NCBI GenBank assembly: GCA_963675135.1
Contig: CAVLYN010000075.1
Span: forward strand, 62,001 to 126,000
Length of the DNA: 64,000 nucleotides
Origin: Galeopsis tetrahit
Taxonomy: Eukaryota > Streptophyta > Magnoliopsida > Lamiales > Lamiaceae
Direction of reading: 5' to 3'
Shown in pieces: positions 35,781-49,388 of this stretch; position 1 is the first letter of the stretch; each line of letters starts with the position of its first letter. The position numbers were made by a program, and so were the translations under genes. A model generated the notes under the pieces. The model was not told where the DNA came from. It saw only the letters and a list, made by a program, of their open reading frames with translations, and did no database searches.

Positions 35781-37085
35781 GTGCAATTTAACCTCGAAAA
35801 TACCAAAATGAAGTGTTTTGTAGAATTGCTTGGTGACCAAGCAAACTTTACGTTTTTTTTATTTTGCGAAAAATCACATTCTTTAGTGTTCAAAAACTCT
35901 ATAGTTTATACCATTATAATGTGTAAATGCACTTTCATCGATTCACTCATTCTCTCTTTTTGAAAAGTCTCACGAGTTGCAAAAGAGTTACAAATTCACA
36001 TTCGTTCTAGGGTTGTTGTTTTCTATAACTCGTTTATAGTGCAATTTAACCTCGAAAATACCAAAATGAATTGTTTTGTAGGATTGCTTGGTGACCAAGC
36101 AAACTTTACGTTTTTTTTATTTTGCGAAAAATCACATTCTTTAGTGTTCAAAAACTCTATAGTTTATCCCATTATAATGTGTAAATGCACTTTCATCGAT
36201 TCACTCATTCTCTCTTTTTGAAAAGTCTCACGAGTTGCAAAAGAGTTAACCATGACCAATTCACATTCTTTCTAGGGTTGTTGTTTTCTATAACTCCTTT
36301 ATAGTGCCATTTAACCTCGAAAATACCAAAATGAAGTGTTTTGTAGGATTGCTTGGTGACCAAGCAAACTTTACGTTTTTTTTATTTTGCGAAAAATCAC
36401 ATTCTTTAGTGTTCAAAAATTCTATAGTTTATCCCATTATAATGTGTAAATGCACTTTCATCGATTCACTCATTCTCTCTTTTTGAAAAGTCTCACGAGT
36501 TGCAAAAGAGTTACAAATTCACATTCGTTCTAGGGTTGTTGTTTTCTATAACTCGTTTATAGTGCAATTTAACCTCGAAAATACCAAAATGAATTGTTTT
36601 GTAGGATTGCTTGGTGACCAAGCAAACTTTACGTTTTTTTTATTTTGCGAAAAATCACATTCTTTAGTGTTAAAAAACTCTATAGTTTATCCCATTATAA
36701 TGTGTAAATGCACTTTCATCGATTCACTCATTCTCTCTTTTTGAAAAGTCTCACGAGTTGCAAAAGAGTTAACCATGACCAATTCACATTCTTTCTAGGG
36801 TTGTTGTTTTCTATAACTCCTTTATAGTGCCATTTAACCTCGAAAATACCAAAATGAAGTGTTTTGTAGGATTGCTTGGTGACCAAGCAAACTTTACGTT
36901 TTTTTTATTTTGCGAAAAATCACATTCTTTAGTGTTCAAAAACTCTATAGTTTATCCCACTATAATGTGGAAAGTGCACTTTCATCGATTCACTCATTCT
37001 CTCTTTTTGAAAAGTCTCACGAGTTGCAAAAGATTTACAAATTCACATTCGTTCTAGGGTTGTTGTTTTCTATAACTCGTTTATA
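35781..37085. repeat. Module H-F-C-Dc-Ec, 1305 bp
   Basis: It begins like a third 14-mer, but Ec follows the first Dc at 36827 where the 14-mer has C. This is where the array switches to the 12-mer. Confidence 0.9.
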
Positions 37086-40000
37086 GTGCAATTTAACCTC
37101 GAAAATACCAAAATGAAGTGTTTTGTAGGATTGCTTGGTGACCAAGCAAACTTTACGTTTTTTTTATTTTGCGAAAAATCACATTCTTTAGTGTTCAAAA
37201 ACTCTATAGTTTATACCATTATAATGTGTAAATGCACTTTCATCGATTCACTCATTCTCTCTTTTTGAAAAGTCTCACGAGTTGCAAAAGAGTTAACCAT
37301 TACCAATTCACATTCTTTCTAGGGTTGTTGTTTTCTATAACTCGTTTATAGTGCCATTTAACCTCGAAAATACCAAATGAAGTGTTTTGTAGGATTGCTT
37401 GGTGACCAAGCAAACTTTACGTTTTTTTATTTTGCGAAAAATCACATTCTTTAGTGTTCAAAAACTCTATAGTTTATCCCATTATAATGTGTAAATGCAC
37501 TTTCATCGATTCACTCATTCTCTCTTTTTGAAAAGTCTCACGAGTTGCAAAAGAGTTAACCATGACCAATTCACATTCTTTCTAGGGTTGTTGTTTTCTA
37601 TAACTCCTTTATAGTGCCATTTAACCTCGAAAATACCAAAATGAAGTGTTTTGTAGGATTGCTTGGTCAGCAAACTTTACGTTTTTTTTATTTTGCGAAA
37701 AATCACATTCTTTAGTGTTCAAAAATTCTATAGTTTATCCCATTATAATGTGTAAATGCACTTTCATCGATTCACTCATTCTCTCTTTTTGAAAAGTCTC
37801 ACGAGTTGCAAAAGAGTTACAAATTCACATTCGTTCTAGGGTTGTTGTTTTCTATAACTCGTTTATAGTGCAATTTAACCTCGAAAATACCAAAATGAAT
37901 TGTTTTGTAGGATTGCTTGGTGACCAAGCAAACTTTACGTTTTTTTTATTTTGCGAAAAATCACATTCTTTAGTGTTAAAAAACTCTATAGTTTATCCCA
38001 TTATAATGTGTAAATGCACTTTCATCGATTCACTCATTCTCTCTTTTTGAAAAGTCTCACGAGTTGCAAAAGAGTTACAAATTCACATTCGTTCTAGGGT
38101 TGTTGTTTTCTATAACTCGTTTATAGTGCAATTTAACCTCGAAAATACCAAAATGAATTGTTTTGTAGGATTGCTTGGTGACCAAGCAAACTTTACGTTT
38201 TTTTTATTTTGCGAAAAATCACATTCTTTAGTGTTAAAAAACTCTATAGTTTATCCCATTATAATGTGTAAATGCACTTTCATCGATTCACTCATTCTCT
38301 CTTTTTGAAAAGTCTCATGAGTTGCAAAAGAGTTAACCATGACCAATTCACATTCTTTCTAGGGTTGTTGTTTTCTATAACTCCTTTATAGTGCCATTTA
38401 ACCTCGAAAATACCAAAATGAAGTGTTTTGTAGGATTGCTTGGTGACCAAGCAAACTTTACGTTTTTTTTTATTTTGCGAAAAATCAAATTCTTTAGTGT
38501 TCAAAAACTCTATAGTTTATCCCACTATAATGTGGAAAGTGCACTTTCATCGATTCACTCATTCTCTCTTTTTGAAAAGTCTCACGAGTTGCAAAAGATT
38601 TACAAATTCACATTCGTTCTAGGGTTGTTGTTTTCTATAACTCGTTTATAGTGCAATTTAACCTCGAAAATACCAAAATGAAGTGTTTTGTAGAATTGCT
38701 TGGTGACCAAGCAAACTTTACGTTTTTTTTATTTTGCGAAAAATCACATTCTTTAGTGTTCAAAAACTCTATAGTTTATACCATTATAATGTGTAAATGC
38801 ACTTTCATCGATTCACTCATTCTCTCTTTTTGAAAAGTCTCACGAGTTGCAAAAGAGTTAACCATGACCAATTCACATTCTTTCTAGGGTTGTTGTTTTC
38901 TATAACTCGTTTATAGTGCCATTTAACCTCGAAAATACCAAATGAAGTGTTTTGTAGGATTGCTTGGTGACCAAGCAAACTTTACGTTTTTTTTATTTTG
39001 CGAAAAATCACATTCTTTAGTGTTCAAAAACTCTATAGTTTATCCCATTATAATGTGTAAATGCACTTTCATCGATTCACTCATTCTCTCTTTTTGAAAA
39101 GTCTCACGAGTTGCAAAAGAGTTACAAATTCACATTCGTTCTAGGGTTGTTGTTTTCTATAACTCGTTTATAGTGCAATTTAACCTCGAAAATACCAAAA
39201 TGAATTGTTTTGTAGGATTGCTTGGTGACCAAGCAAACTTTACGTTTTTTTTATTTTGCGAAAAATCACATTCTTTAGTGTTCAAAAACTCTATAGTTTA
39301 TCCCATTATAATGTGTAAATGCACTTTCATCGATTCACTCATTCTCTCTTTTTGAAAAGTCTCACGAGTTGCAAAAGAGTTAACCATGACCAATTCACAT
39401 TCTTTCTAGGGTTGTTGTTTTCTATAACTCCTTTATAGTGCCATTTAACCTCGAAAATACCAAAATGAAGTGTTTTGTAGGATTGCTTGGTGACCAAGCA
39501 AACTTTACGTTTTTTTTATTTTGCGAAAAATCACATTCTTTAGTGTTCAAAAATTCTATAGTTTATCCCATTATAATGTGTAAATGCACTTTCATCGATT
39601 CACTCATTCTCTCTTTTTGAAAAGTCTCACGAGTTGCAAAAGAGTTACAAATTCACATTCGTTCTAGGGTTGTTGTTTTCTATAACTCGTTTATAGTGCA
39701 ATTTAACCTCGAAAATACCAAAATGAATTGTTTTGTAGGATTGCTTGGTGACCAAGCAAACTTTACGTTTTTTTTATTTTGCGAAAAATCACATTCTTTA
39801 GTGTTAAAAAACTCTATAGTTTATCCCATTATAATGTGTAAATGCACTTTCATCGATTCACTCATTCTCTCTTTTTGAAAAGTCTCACGAGTTGCAAAAG
39901 AGTTAACCATGACCAATTCACATTCTTTCTAGGGTTGTTGTTTTCTATAACTCCTTTATAGTGCCATTTAACCTCGAAAATACCAAAATGAAGTGTTTTG

Positions 40001-40219
40001 TAGGATTGCTTGGTGACCAAGCAAACTTTACGTTTTTTTTATTTTGCGAAAAATCACATTCTTTAGTGTTCAAAAACTCTATAGTTTATCCCACTATAAT
40101 GTGGAAAGTGCACTTTCATCGATTCACTCATTCTCTCTTTTTGAAAAGTCTCACGAGTTGCAAAAGATTTACAAATTCACATTCGTTCTAGGGTTGTTGT
40201 TTTCTATAACTCGTTTATA
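37086..40219. repeat. 12-monomer HOR, 3134 bp
   Basis: The order is A2-B2-C2-Ds-D-E-Ae-B3-F-C-Dc-Ec, with starts at 37086, 37351, 37614, 37868, 38126, 38391, 38651, 38916, 39173, 39438, 39696 and 39961. It embeds a classic D-E pair of domain I type (CATGAG, then T9 with ATCAAATTC). The same unit is found 21190 bp downstream at 58276. Confidence 0.9.
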
Positions 40220-42840
40220 GTGCAATTTAACCTCGAAAATACCAAAATGAAGTGTTTTGTAGGATTGCTTGGTGACCAAGCAAACTTTACGTTTTTTTTA
40301 TTTTGCGAAAAATCACATTCTTTAGTGTTCAAAAACTCTATAGTTTATACCATTATAATGTGTAAATGCACTTTCATCGATTCACTCATTCTCTCTTTTT
40401 GAAAAGTCTCACGAGTTGCAAAAGAGTTAACCATTACCAATTCACATTCTTTCTAGGGTTGTTGTTTTCTATAACTCGTTTATAGTGCCATTTAACCTCG
40501 AAAATACCAAATGAAGTGTTTTGTAGGATTGCTTGGTGACCAAGCAAACTTTACGTTTTTTTTATTTTGCGAAAAATCACATTCTTTAGTGTTAAAAAAC
40601 TCTATAGTTTATCCCATTATAATGTGTAAATGCACTTTCATCGATTCACTCATTCTCTCTTTTTGAAAAGTCTCACGAGTTGCAAAAGAGTTAACCATGA
40701 CCAATTCACATTCTTTCTAGGGTTGTTGTTTTCTATAACTCCTTTATAGTGCCATTTAACCTCGAAAATACCAAATGAAGTGTTTTGTAGGATTGCTTGG
40801 TGACCAAGCAAACTTTACGTTTTTTTTATTTTGCGAAAAATCACATTCTTTAGTGTTCAAAAACTCTATAGTTTATCCCATTATAATGTGTAAATGCACT
40901 TTCATCGATTCACTCATTCTCTCTTTTTGAAAAGTCTCACGAGTTGCAAAAGAGTTAACCATGACCAATTCACATTCTTTCTAGGGTTGTTGTTTTCTAT
41001 AACTCCTTTATAGTGCCATTTAACCTCGAAAATACCAAAATGAAGTGTTTTGTAGGATTGCTTGGTGACCAAGCAAACTTTACGTTTTTTTTATTTTGCG
41101 AAAAATCACATTCTTTAGTGTTCAAAAATTCTATAGTTTATCCCATTATAATGTGTAAATGCACTTTCATCGATTCACTCATTCTCTCTTTTTGAAAAGT
41201 CTCACGAGTTGCAAAAGAGTTACAAATTCACATTCGTTCTAGGGTTGTTGTTTTCTATAACTCGTTTATAGTGCAATTTAACCTCGAAAATACCAAAATG
41301 AATTGTTTTGTAGGATTGCTTGGTGACCAAGCAAACTTTACGTTTTTTTTATTTTGCGAAAAATCACATTCTTTAGTGTTCAAAAACTCTATAGTTTATC
41401 CCATTATAATGTGTAAATGCACTTTCATCGATTCACTCATTCTCTCTTTTTGAAAAGTCTCACGAGTTGCAAAAGAGTTAACCATGACCAATTCACATTC
41501 TTTCTAGGGTTGTTGTTTTCTATAACTCCTTTATAGTGCCATTTAACCTCGAAAATACCAAAATGAAGTGTTTTGTAGGATTGCTTGGTGACCAAGCAAA
41601 CTTTACGTTTTTTTTATTTTGCGAAAAATCACATTCTTTAGTGTTCAAAAATTCTATAGTTTATCCCATTATAATGTGTAAATGCACTTTCATCGATTCA
41701 CTCATTCTCTCTTTTTGAAAAGTCTCACGAGTTGCAAAAGAGTTACAAATTCACATTCGTTCTAGGGTTGTTGTTTTCTATAACTCGTTTATAGTGCAAT
41801 TTAACCTCGAAAATACCAAAATGAATTGTTTTGTAGGATTGCTTGGTGACCAAGCAAACTTTACGTTTTTTTTATTTTGCGAAAAATCACATTCTTTAGT
41901 GTTAAAAAACTCTATAGTTTATCCCATTATAATGTGTAAATGCACTTTCATCGATTCACTCATTCTCTCTTTTTGAAAAGTCTCATGAGTTGCAAAAGAG
42001 TTAACCATGACCAATTCACATTCTTTCTAGGGTTGTTGTTTTCTATAACTCCTTTATAGTGCCATTTAACCTCGAAAATACCAAAATGAAGTGTTTTGTA
42101 GGATTGCTTGGTGACCAAGCAAACTTTACGTTTTTTTTTATTTTGCGAAAAATCAAATTCTTTAGTGTTCAAAAACTCTATAGTTTATCCCACTATAATG
42201 TGGAAAGTGCACTTTCATCGATTCACTCATTCTCTCTTTTTGAAAAGTCTCACGAGTTGCAAAAGATTTACAAATTCACATTCGTTCTAGGGTTGTTGTT
42301 TTCTATAACTCGTTTATAGTGCAATTTAACCTCGAAAATACCAAAATGAAGTGTTTTGTAGAATTGCTTGGTGACCAAGCAAACTTTACGTTTTTTTTAT
42401 TTTGCGAAAAATCACATTCTTTAGTGTTCAAAAACTCTATAGTTTATACCATTATAATGTGTAAATGCACTTTCATCGATTCACTCATTCTCTCTTTTTG
42501 AAAAGTCTCACGAGTTGCAAAAGAGTTAACCATGACCAATTCACATTCTTTCTAGGGTTGTTGTTTTCTATAACTCGTTTATAGTGCCATTTAACCTCGA
42601 AAATACCAAATGAAGTGTTTTGTAGGATTGCTTGGTGACCAAGCAAACTTTACGTTTTTTTTATTTTGCGAAAAATCACATTCTTTAGTGTTCAAAAACT
42701 CTATAGTTTATCCCATTATAATGTGTAAATGCACTTTCATCGATTCACTCATTCTCTCTTTTTGAAAAGTCTCACGAGTTGCAAAAGAGTTACAAATTCA
42801 CATTCGTTCTAGGGTTGTTGTTTTCTATAACTCGTTTATA
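40220..42840. repeat. Composite block A2-B4-B-C-F-C-D-E-Ae-B3, 2621 bp
   Basis: The first six monomers match the 2098-bp module (43888 and others). The last four (D-E-Ae-B3) match the 12-mer. B4 (40485) is a B with GTTAAAAAACTC. The block therefore looks like a recombinant between two module types, with the switch in or near the D at 41794. Confidence 0.87.
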
Positions 42841-43887
42841 GTGCAATTTAACCTCGAAAATACCAAAATGAATTGTTTTGTAGGATTGCTTGGTGACCAA
42901 GCAAACTTTACGTTTTTTTTATTTTGCGAAAAATCACATTCTTTAGTGTTCAAAAACTCTATAGTTTATCCCATTATAATGTGTAAATGCACTTTCATCG
43001 ATTCACTCATTCTCTCTTTTTGAAAAGTCTCACGAGTTGCAAAAGAGTTAACCATGACCAATTCACATTCTTTCTAGGGTTGTTGTTTTCTATAACTCCT
43101 TTATAGTGCCATTTAACCTCGAAAATACCAAAATGAAGTGTTTTGTAGGATTGCTTGGTGACCAAGCAAACTTTACGTTTTTTTTATTTTGCGAAAAATC
43201 ACATTCTTTAGTGTTCAAAAATTCTATAGTTTATCCCATTATAATGTGTAAATGCACTTTCATCGATTCACTCATTCTCTCTTTTTGAAAAGTCTCACGA
43301 GTTGCAAAAGAGTTACAAATTCACATTCGTTCTAGGGTTGTTGTTTTCTATAACTCGTTTATAGTGCAATTTAACCTCGAAAATACCAAAATGAATTGTT
43401 TTGTAGGATTGCTTGGTGACCAAGCAAACTTTACGTTTTTTTTATTTTGCGAAAAATCACATTCTTTAGTGTTAAAAAACTCTATAGTTTATCCCATTAT
43501 AATGTGTAAATGCACTTTCATCGATTCACTCATTCTCTCTTTTTGAAAAGTCTCACGAGTTGCAAAAGAGTTAACCATGACCAATTCACATTCTTTCTAG
43601 GGTTGTTGTTTTCTATAACTCCTTTATAGTGCCATTTAACCTCGAAAATACCAAAATGAAGTGTTTTGTAGGATTGCTTGGTGACCAAGCAAACTTTACG
43701 TTTTTTTTATTTTGCGAAAAATCACATTCTTTAGTGTTCAAAAACTCTATAGTTTATCCCACTATAATGTGGAAAGTGCACTTTCATCGATTCACTCATT
43801 CTCTCTTTTTGAAAAGTCTCACGAGTTGCAAAAGATTTACAAATTCACATTCGTTCTAGGGTTGTTGTTTTCTATAACTCGTTTATA
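42841..43887. repeat. Module F-C-Dc-Ec, 1047 bp
   Basis: The 1305-bp module without H. It follows B3, as at 39173 and 60363, so B3 appears to take the place of H. Confidence 0.88.
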
Positions 43888-45985
43888 GTGCAATTTAACC
43901 TCGAAAATACCAAAATGAAGTGTTTTGTAGGATTGCTTGGTGACCAAGCAAACTTTACGTTTTTTTTATTTTGCGAAAAATCACATTCTTTAGTGTTCAA
44001 AAACTCTATAGTTTATACCATTATAATGTGTAAATGCACTTTCATCGATTCACTCATTCTCTCTTTTTGAAAAGTCTCACGAGTTGCAAAAGAGTTAACC
44101 ATTACCAATTCACATTCTTTCTAGGGTTGTTGTTTTCTATAACTCGTTTATAGTGCCATTTAACCTCGAAAATACCAAATGAAGTGTTTTGTAGGATTGC
44201 TTGGTGACCAAGCAAACTTTACGTTTTTTTTATTTTGCGAAAAATCACATTCTTTAGTGTTAAAAAACTCTATAGTTTATCCCATTATAATGTGTAAATG
44301 CACTTTCATCGATTCACTCATTCTCTCTTTTTGAAAAGTCTCACGAGTTGCAAAAGAGTTAACCATGACCAATTCACATTCTTTCTAGGGTTGTTGTTTT
44401 CTATAACTCCTTTATAGTGCCATTTAACCTCGAAAATACCAAATGAAGTGTTTTGTAGGATTGCTTGGTGACCAAGCAAACTTTACGTTTTTTTTATTTT
44501 GCGAAAAATCACATTCTTTAGTGTTCAAAAACTCTATAGTTTATCCCATTATAATGTGTAAATGCACTTTCATCGATTCACTCATTCTCTCTTTTTGAAA
44601 AGTCTCACGAGTTGCAAAAGAGTTAACCATGACCAATTCACATTCTTTCTAGGGTTGTTGTTTTCTATAACTCCTTTATAGTGCCATTTAACCTCGAAAA
44701 TACCAAAATGAAGTGTTTTGTAGGATTGCTTGGTGACCAAGCAAACTTTACGTTTTTTTTATTTTGCGAAAAATCACATTCTTTAGTGTTCAAAAATTCT
44801 ATAGTTTATCCCATTATAATGTGTAAATGCACTTTCATCGATTCACTCATTCTCTCTTTTTGAAAAGTCTCACGAGTTGCAAAAGAGTTACAAATTCACA
44901 TTCGTTCTAGGGTTGTTGTTTTCTATAACTCGTTTATAGTGCAATTTAACCTCGAAAATACCAAAATGAATTGTTTTGTAGGATTGCTTGGTGACCAAGC
45001 AAACTTTACGTTTTTTTTATTTTGCGAAAAATCACATTCTTTAGTGTTCAAAAACTCTATAGTTTATCCCATTATAATGTGTAAATGCACTTTCATCGAT
45101 TCACTCATTCTCTCTTTTTGAAAAGTCTCACGAGTTGCAAAAGAGTTAACCATGACCAATTCACATTCTTTCTAGGGTTGTTGTTTTCTATAACTCCTTT
45201 ATAGTGCCATTTAACCTCGAAAATACCAAAATGAAGTGTTTTGTAGGATTGCTTGGTGACCAAGCAAACTTTACGTTTTTTTTATTTTGCGAAAAATCAC
45301 ATTCTTTAGTGTTCAAAAATTCTATAGTTTATCCCATTATAATGTGTAAATGCACTTTCATCGATTCACTCATTCTCTCTTTTTGAAAAGTCTCACGAGT
45401 TGCAAAAGAGTTACAAATTCACATTCGTTCTAGGGTTGTTGTTTTCTATAACTCGTTTATAGTGCAATTTAACCTCGAAAATACCAAAATGAATTGTTTT
45501 GTAGGATTGCTTGGTGACCAAGCAAACTTTACGTTTTTTTTATTTTGCGAAAAATCACATTCTTTAGTGTTAAAAAACTCTATAGTTTATCCCATTATAA
45601 TGTGTAAATGCACTTTCATCGATTCACTCATTCTCTCTTTTTGAAAAGTCTCACGAGTTGCAAAAGAGTTAACCATGACCAATTCACATTCTTTCTAGGG
45701 TTGTTGTTTTCTATAACTCCTTTATAGTGCCATTTAACCTCGAAAATACCAAAATGAAATGTTTTGTAGGATTGCTTGGTGACCAAGCAAACTTTACGTT
45801 TTTTTTATTTTGCGAAAAATCACATTCTTTAGTGTTCAAAAACTCTATAGTTTATCCCACTATAATGTGGAAAGTGCACTTTCATCGATTCACTCATTCT
45901 CTCTTTTTGAAAAGTCTCACGAGTTGCAAAAGATTTACAAATTCACATTCGTTCTAGGGTTGTTGTTTTCTATAACTCGTTTATA
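43888..45985. repeat. Module A2-B4-B-C-F-C-Dc-Ec, 2098 bp
   Basis: Starts are at 43888, 44153, 44417, 44681, 44939, 45204, 45462 and 45727. The final Ec has G to A at 45759 (AATGAAATG), a marker shared with 49162. Confidence 0.9.
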
Positions 45986-48900
45986 GTGCAATTTAACCTC
46001 GAAAATACCAAAATGAAGTGTTTTGTAGAATTGCTTGGTGACCAAGCAAACTTTACGTTTTTTTTATTTTGCGAAAAATCACATTCTTTAGTGTTCAAAA
46101 ACTCTATAGTTTATACCATTATAATGTGTAAATGCACTTTCATCGATTCACTCATTCTCTCTTTTTGAAAAGTCTCACGAGTTGCAAAAGAGTTACAAAT
46201 TCACATTCGTTCTAGGGTTGTTGTTTTCTATAACTCGTTTATAGTGCAATTTAACCTCGAAAATACCAAAATGAATTGTTTTGTAGGATTGCTTGGTGAC
46301 CAAGCAAACTTTACGTTTTTTTTATTTTGCGAAAAATCACATTCTTTAGTGTTCAAAAACTCTATAGTTTATCCCATTATAATGTGTAAATGCACTTTCA
46401 TCGATTCACTCATTCTCTCTTTTTGAAAAGTCTCACGAGTTGCAAAAGAGTTAACCATGACCAATTCACATTCTTTCTAGGGTTGTTGTTTTCTATAACT
46501 CCTTTATAGTGCCATTTAACCTCGAAAATACCAAAATGAAGTGTTTTGTAGGATTGCTTGGTGACCAAGCAAACTTTACGTTTTTTTTATTTTGCGAAAA
46601 ATCACATTCTTTAGTGTTCAAAAATTCTATAGTTTATCCCATTATAATGTGTAAATGCACTTTCATCGATTCACTCATTCTCTCTTTTTGAAAAGTCTCA
46701 CGAGTTGCAAAAGAGTTACAAATTCACATTCGTTCTAGGGTTGTTGTTTTCTATAACTCGTTTATAGTGCAATTTAACCTCGAAAATACCAAAATGAATT
46801 GTTTTGTAGGATTGCTTGGTGACCAAGCAAACTTTACGTTTTTTTTATTTTGCGAAAAATCACATTCTTTAGTGTTAAAAAACTCTATAGTTTATCCCAT
46901 TATAATGTGTAAATGCACTTTCATCGATTCACTCATTCTCTCTTTTTGAAAAGTCTCACGAGTTGCAAAAGAGTTAACCATGACCAATTCACATTCTTTC
47001 TAGGGTTGTTGTTTTCTATAACTCCTTTATAGTGCCATTTAACCTCGAAAATACCAAAATGAAGTGTTTTGTAGGATTGCTTGGTGACCAAGCAAACTTT
47101 ACGTTTTTTTTATTTTGCGAAAAATCACATTCTTTAGTGTTCAAAAACTCTATAGTTTATCCCACTATAATGTGGAAAGTGCACTTTCATCGATTCACTC
47201 ATTCTCTCTTTTTGAAAAGTCTCACGAGTTGCAAAAGATTTACAAATTCACATTCGTTCTAGGGTTGTTGTTTTCTATAACTCGTTTATAGTGCAATTTA
47301 ACCTCGAAAATACCAAAATGAAGTGTTTTGTAGGATTGCTTGGTGACCAAGCAAACTTTACGTTTTTTTTATTTTGCGAAAAATCACATTCTTTAGTGTT
47401 CAAAAACTCTATAGTTTATACCATTATAATGTGTAAATGCACTTTCATCGATTCACTCATTCTCTCTTTTTGAAAAGTCTCACGAGTTGCAAAAGAGTTA
47501 ACCATTACCAATTCACATTCTTTCTAGGGTTGTTGTTTTCTATAACTCGTTTATAGTGCCATTTAACCTCGAAAATACCAAATGAAGTGTTTTGTAGGAT
47601 TGCTTGGTGACCAAGCAAACTTTACGTTTTTTTTATTTTGCGAAAAATCACATTCTTTAGTGTTAAAAAACTCTATAGTTTATCCCATTATAATGTGTAA
47701 ATGCACTTTCATCGATTCACTCATTCTCTCTTTTTGAAAAGTCTCACGAGTTGCAAAAGAGTTAACCATGACCAATTCACATTCTTTCTAGGGTTGTTGT
47801 TTTCTATAACTCCTTTATAGTGCCATTTAACCTCGAAAATACCAAATGAAGTGTTTTGTAGGATTGCTTGGTGACCAAGCAAACTTTACGTTTTTTTTAT
47901 TTTGCGAAAAATCACATTCTTTAGTGTTCAAAAACTCTATAGTTTATCCCATTATAATGTGTAAATGCACTTTCATCGATTCACTCATTCTCTCTTTTTG
48001 AAAAGTCTCACGAGTTGCAAAAGAGTTAACCATGACCAATTCACATTCTTTCTAGGGTTGTTGTTTTCTATAACTCCTTTATAGTGCCATTTAACCTCGA
48101 AAATACCAAAATGAAGTGTTTTGTAGGATTGCTTGGTGACCAAGCAAACTTTACGTTTTTTTTATTTTGCGAAAAATCACATTCTTTAGTGTTCAAAAAT
48201 TCTATAGTTTATCCCATTATAATGTGTAAATGCACTTTCATCGATTCACTCATTCTCTCTTTTTGAAAAGTCTCACGAGTTGCAAAAGAGTTACAAATTC
48301 ACATTCGTTCTAGGGTTGTTGTTTTCTATAACTCGTTTATAGTGCAATTTAACCTCGAAAATACCAAAATGAATTGTTTTGTAGGATTGCTTGGTGACCA
48401 AGCAAACTTTACGTTTTTTTTATTTTGCGAAAAATCACATTCTTTAGTGTTCAAAAACTCTATAGTTTATCCCATTATAATGTGTAAATGCACTTTCATC
48501 GATTCACTCATTCTCTCTTTTTGAAAAGTCTCACGAGTTGCAAAAGAGTTAACCATGACCAATTCACATTCTTTCTAGGGTTGTTGTTTTCTATAACTCC
48601 TTTATAGTGCCATTTAACCTCGAAAATACCAAAATGAAGTGTTTTGTAGGATTGCTTGGTGACCAAGCAAACTTTACGTTTTTTTTATTTTGCGAAAAAT
48701 CACATTCTTTAGTGTTCAAAAATTCTATAGTTTATCCCATTATAATGTGTAAATGCACTTTCATCGATTCACTCATTCTCTCTTTTTGAAAAGTCTCACG
48801 AGTTGCAAAAGAGTTACAAATTCACATTCGTTCTAGGGTTGTTGTTTTCTATAACTCGTTTATAGTGCAATTTAACCTCGAAAATACCAAAATGAATTGT

Positions 48901-49388
48901 TTTGTAGGATTGCTTGGTGACCAAGCAAACTTTACGTTTTTTTTATTTTGCGAAAAATCACATTCTTTAGTGTTAAAAAACTCTATAGTTTATCCCATTA
49001 TAATGTGTAAATGCACTTTCATCGATTCACTCATTCTCTCTTTTTGAAAAGTCTCACGAGTTGCAAAAGAGTTAACCATGACCAATTCACATTCTTTCTA
49101 GGGTTGTTGTTTTCTATAACTCCTTTATAGTGCCATTTAACCTCGAAAATACCAAAATGAAATGTTTTGTAGGATTGCTTGGTGACCAAGCAAACTTTAC
49201 GTTTTTTTTATTTTGCGAAAAATCACATTCTTTAGTGTTCAAAAACTCTATAGTTTATCCCACTATAATGTGGAAAGTGCACTTTCATCGATTCACTCAT
49301 TCTCTCTTTTTGAAAAGTCTCACGAGTTGCAAAAGATTTACAAATTCACATTCGTTCTAGGGTTGTTGTTTTCTATAACTCGTTTATA
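45986..49388. repeat. 13-monomer HOR, 3403 bp
   Basis: H-F-C-Dc-Ec (45986-47290) plus A2-B4-B-C-F-C-Dc-Ec (47291-49388). The closing Ec has the AATGAAATG marker at 49162, exactly 3403 bp after 45759, which supports a tandem duplication of the 13-mer. Confidence 0.92.
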
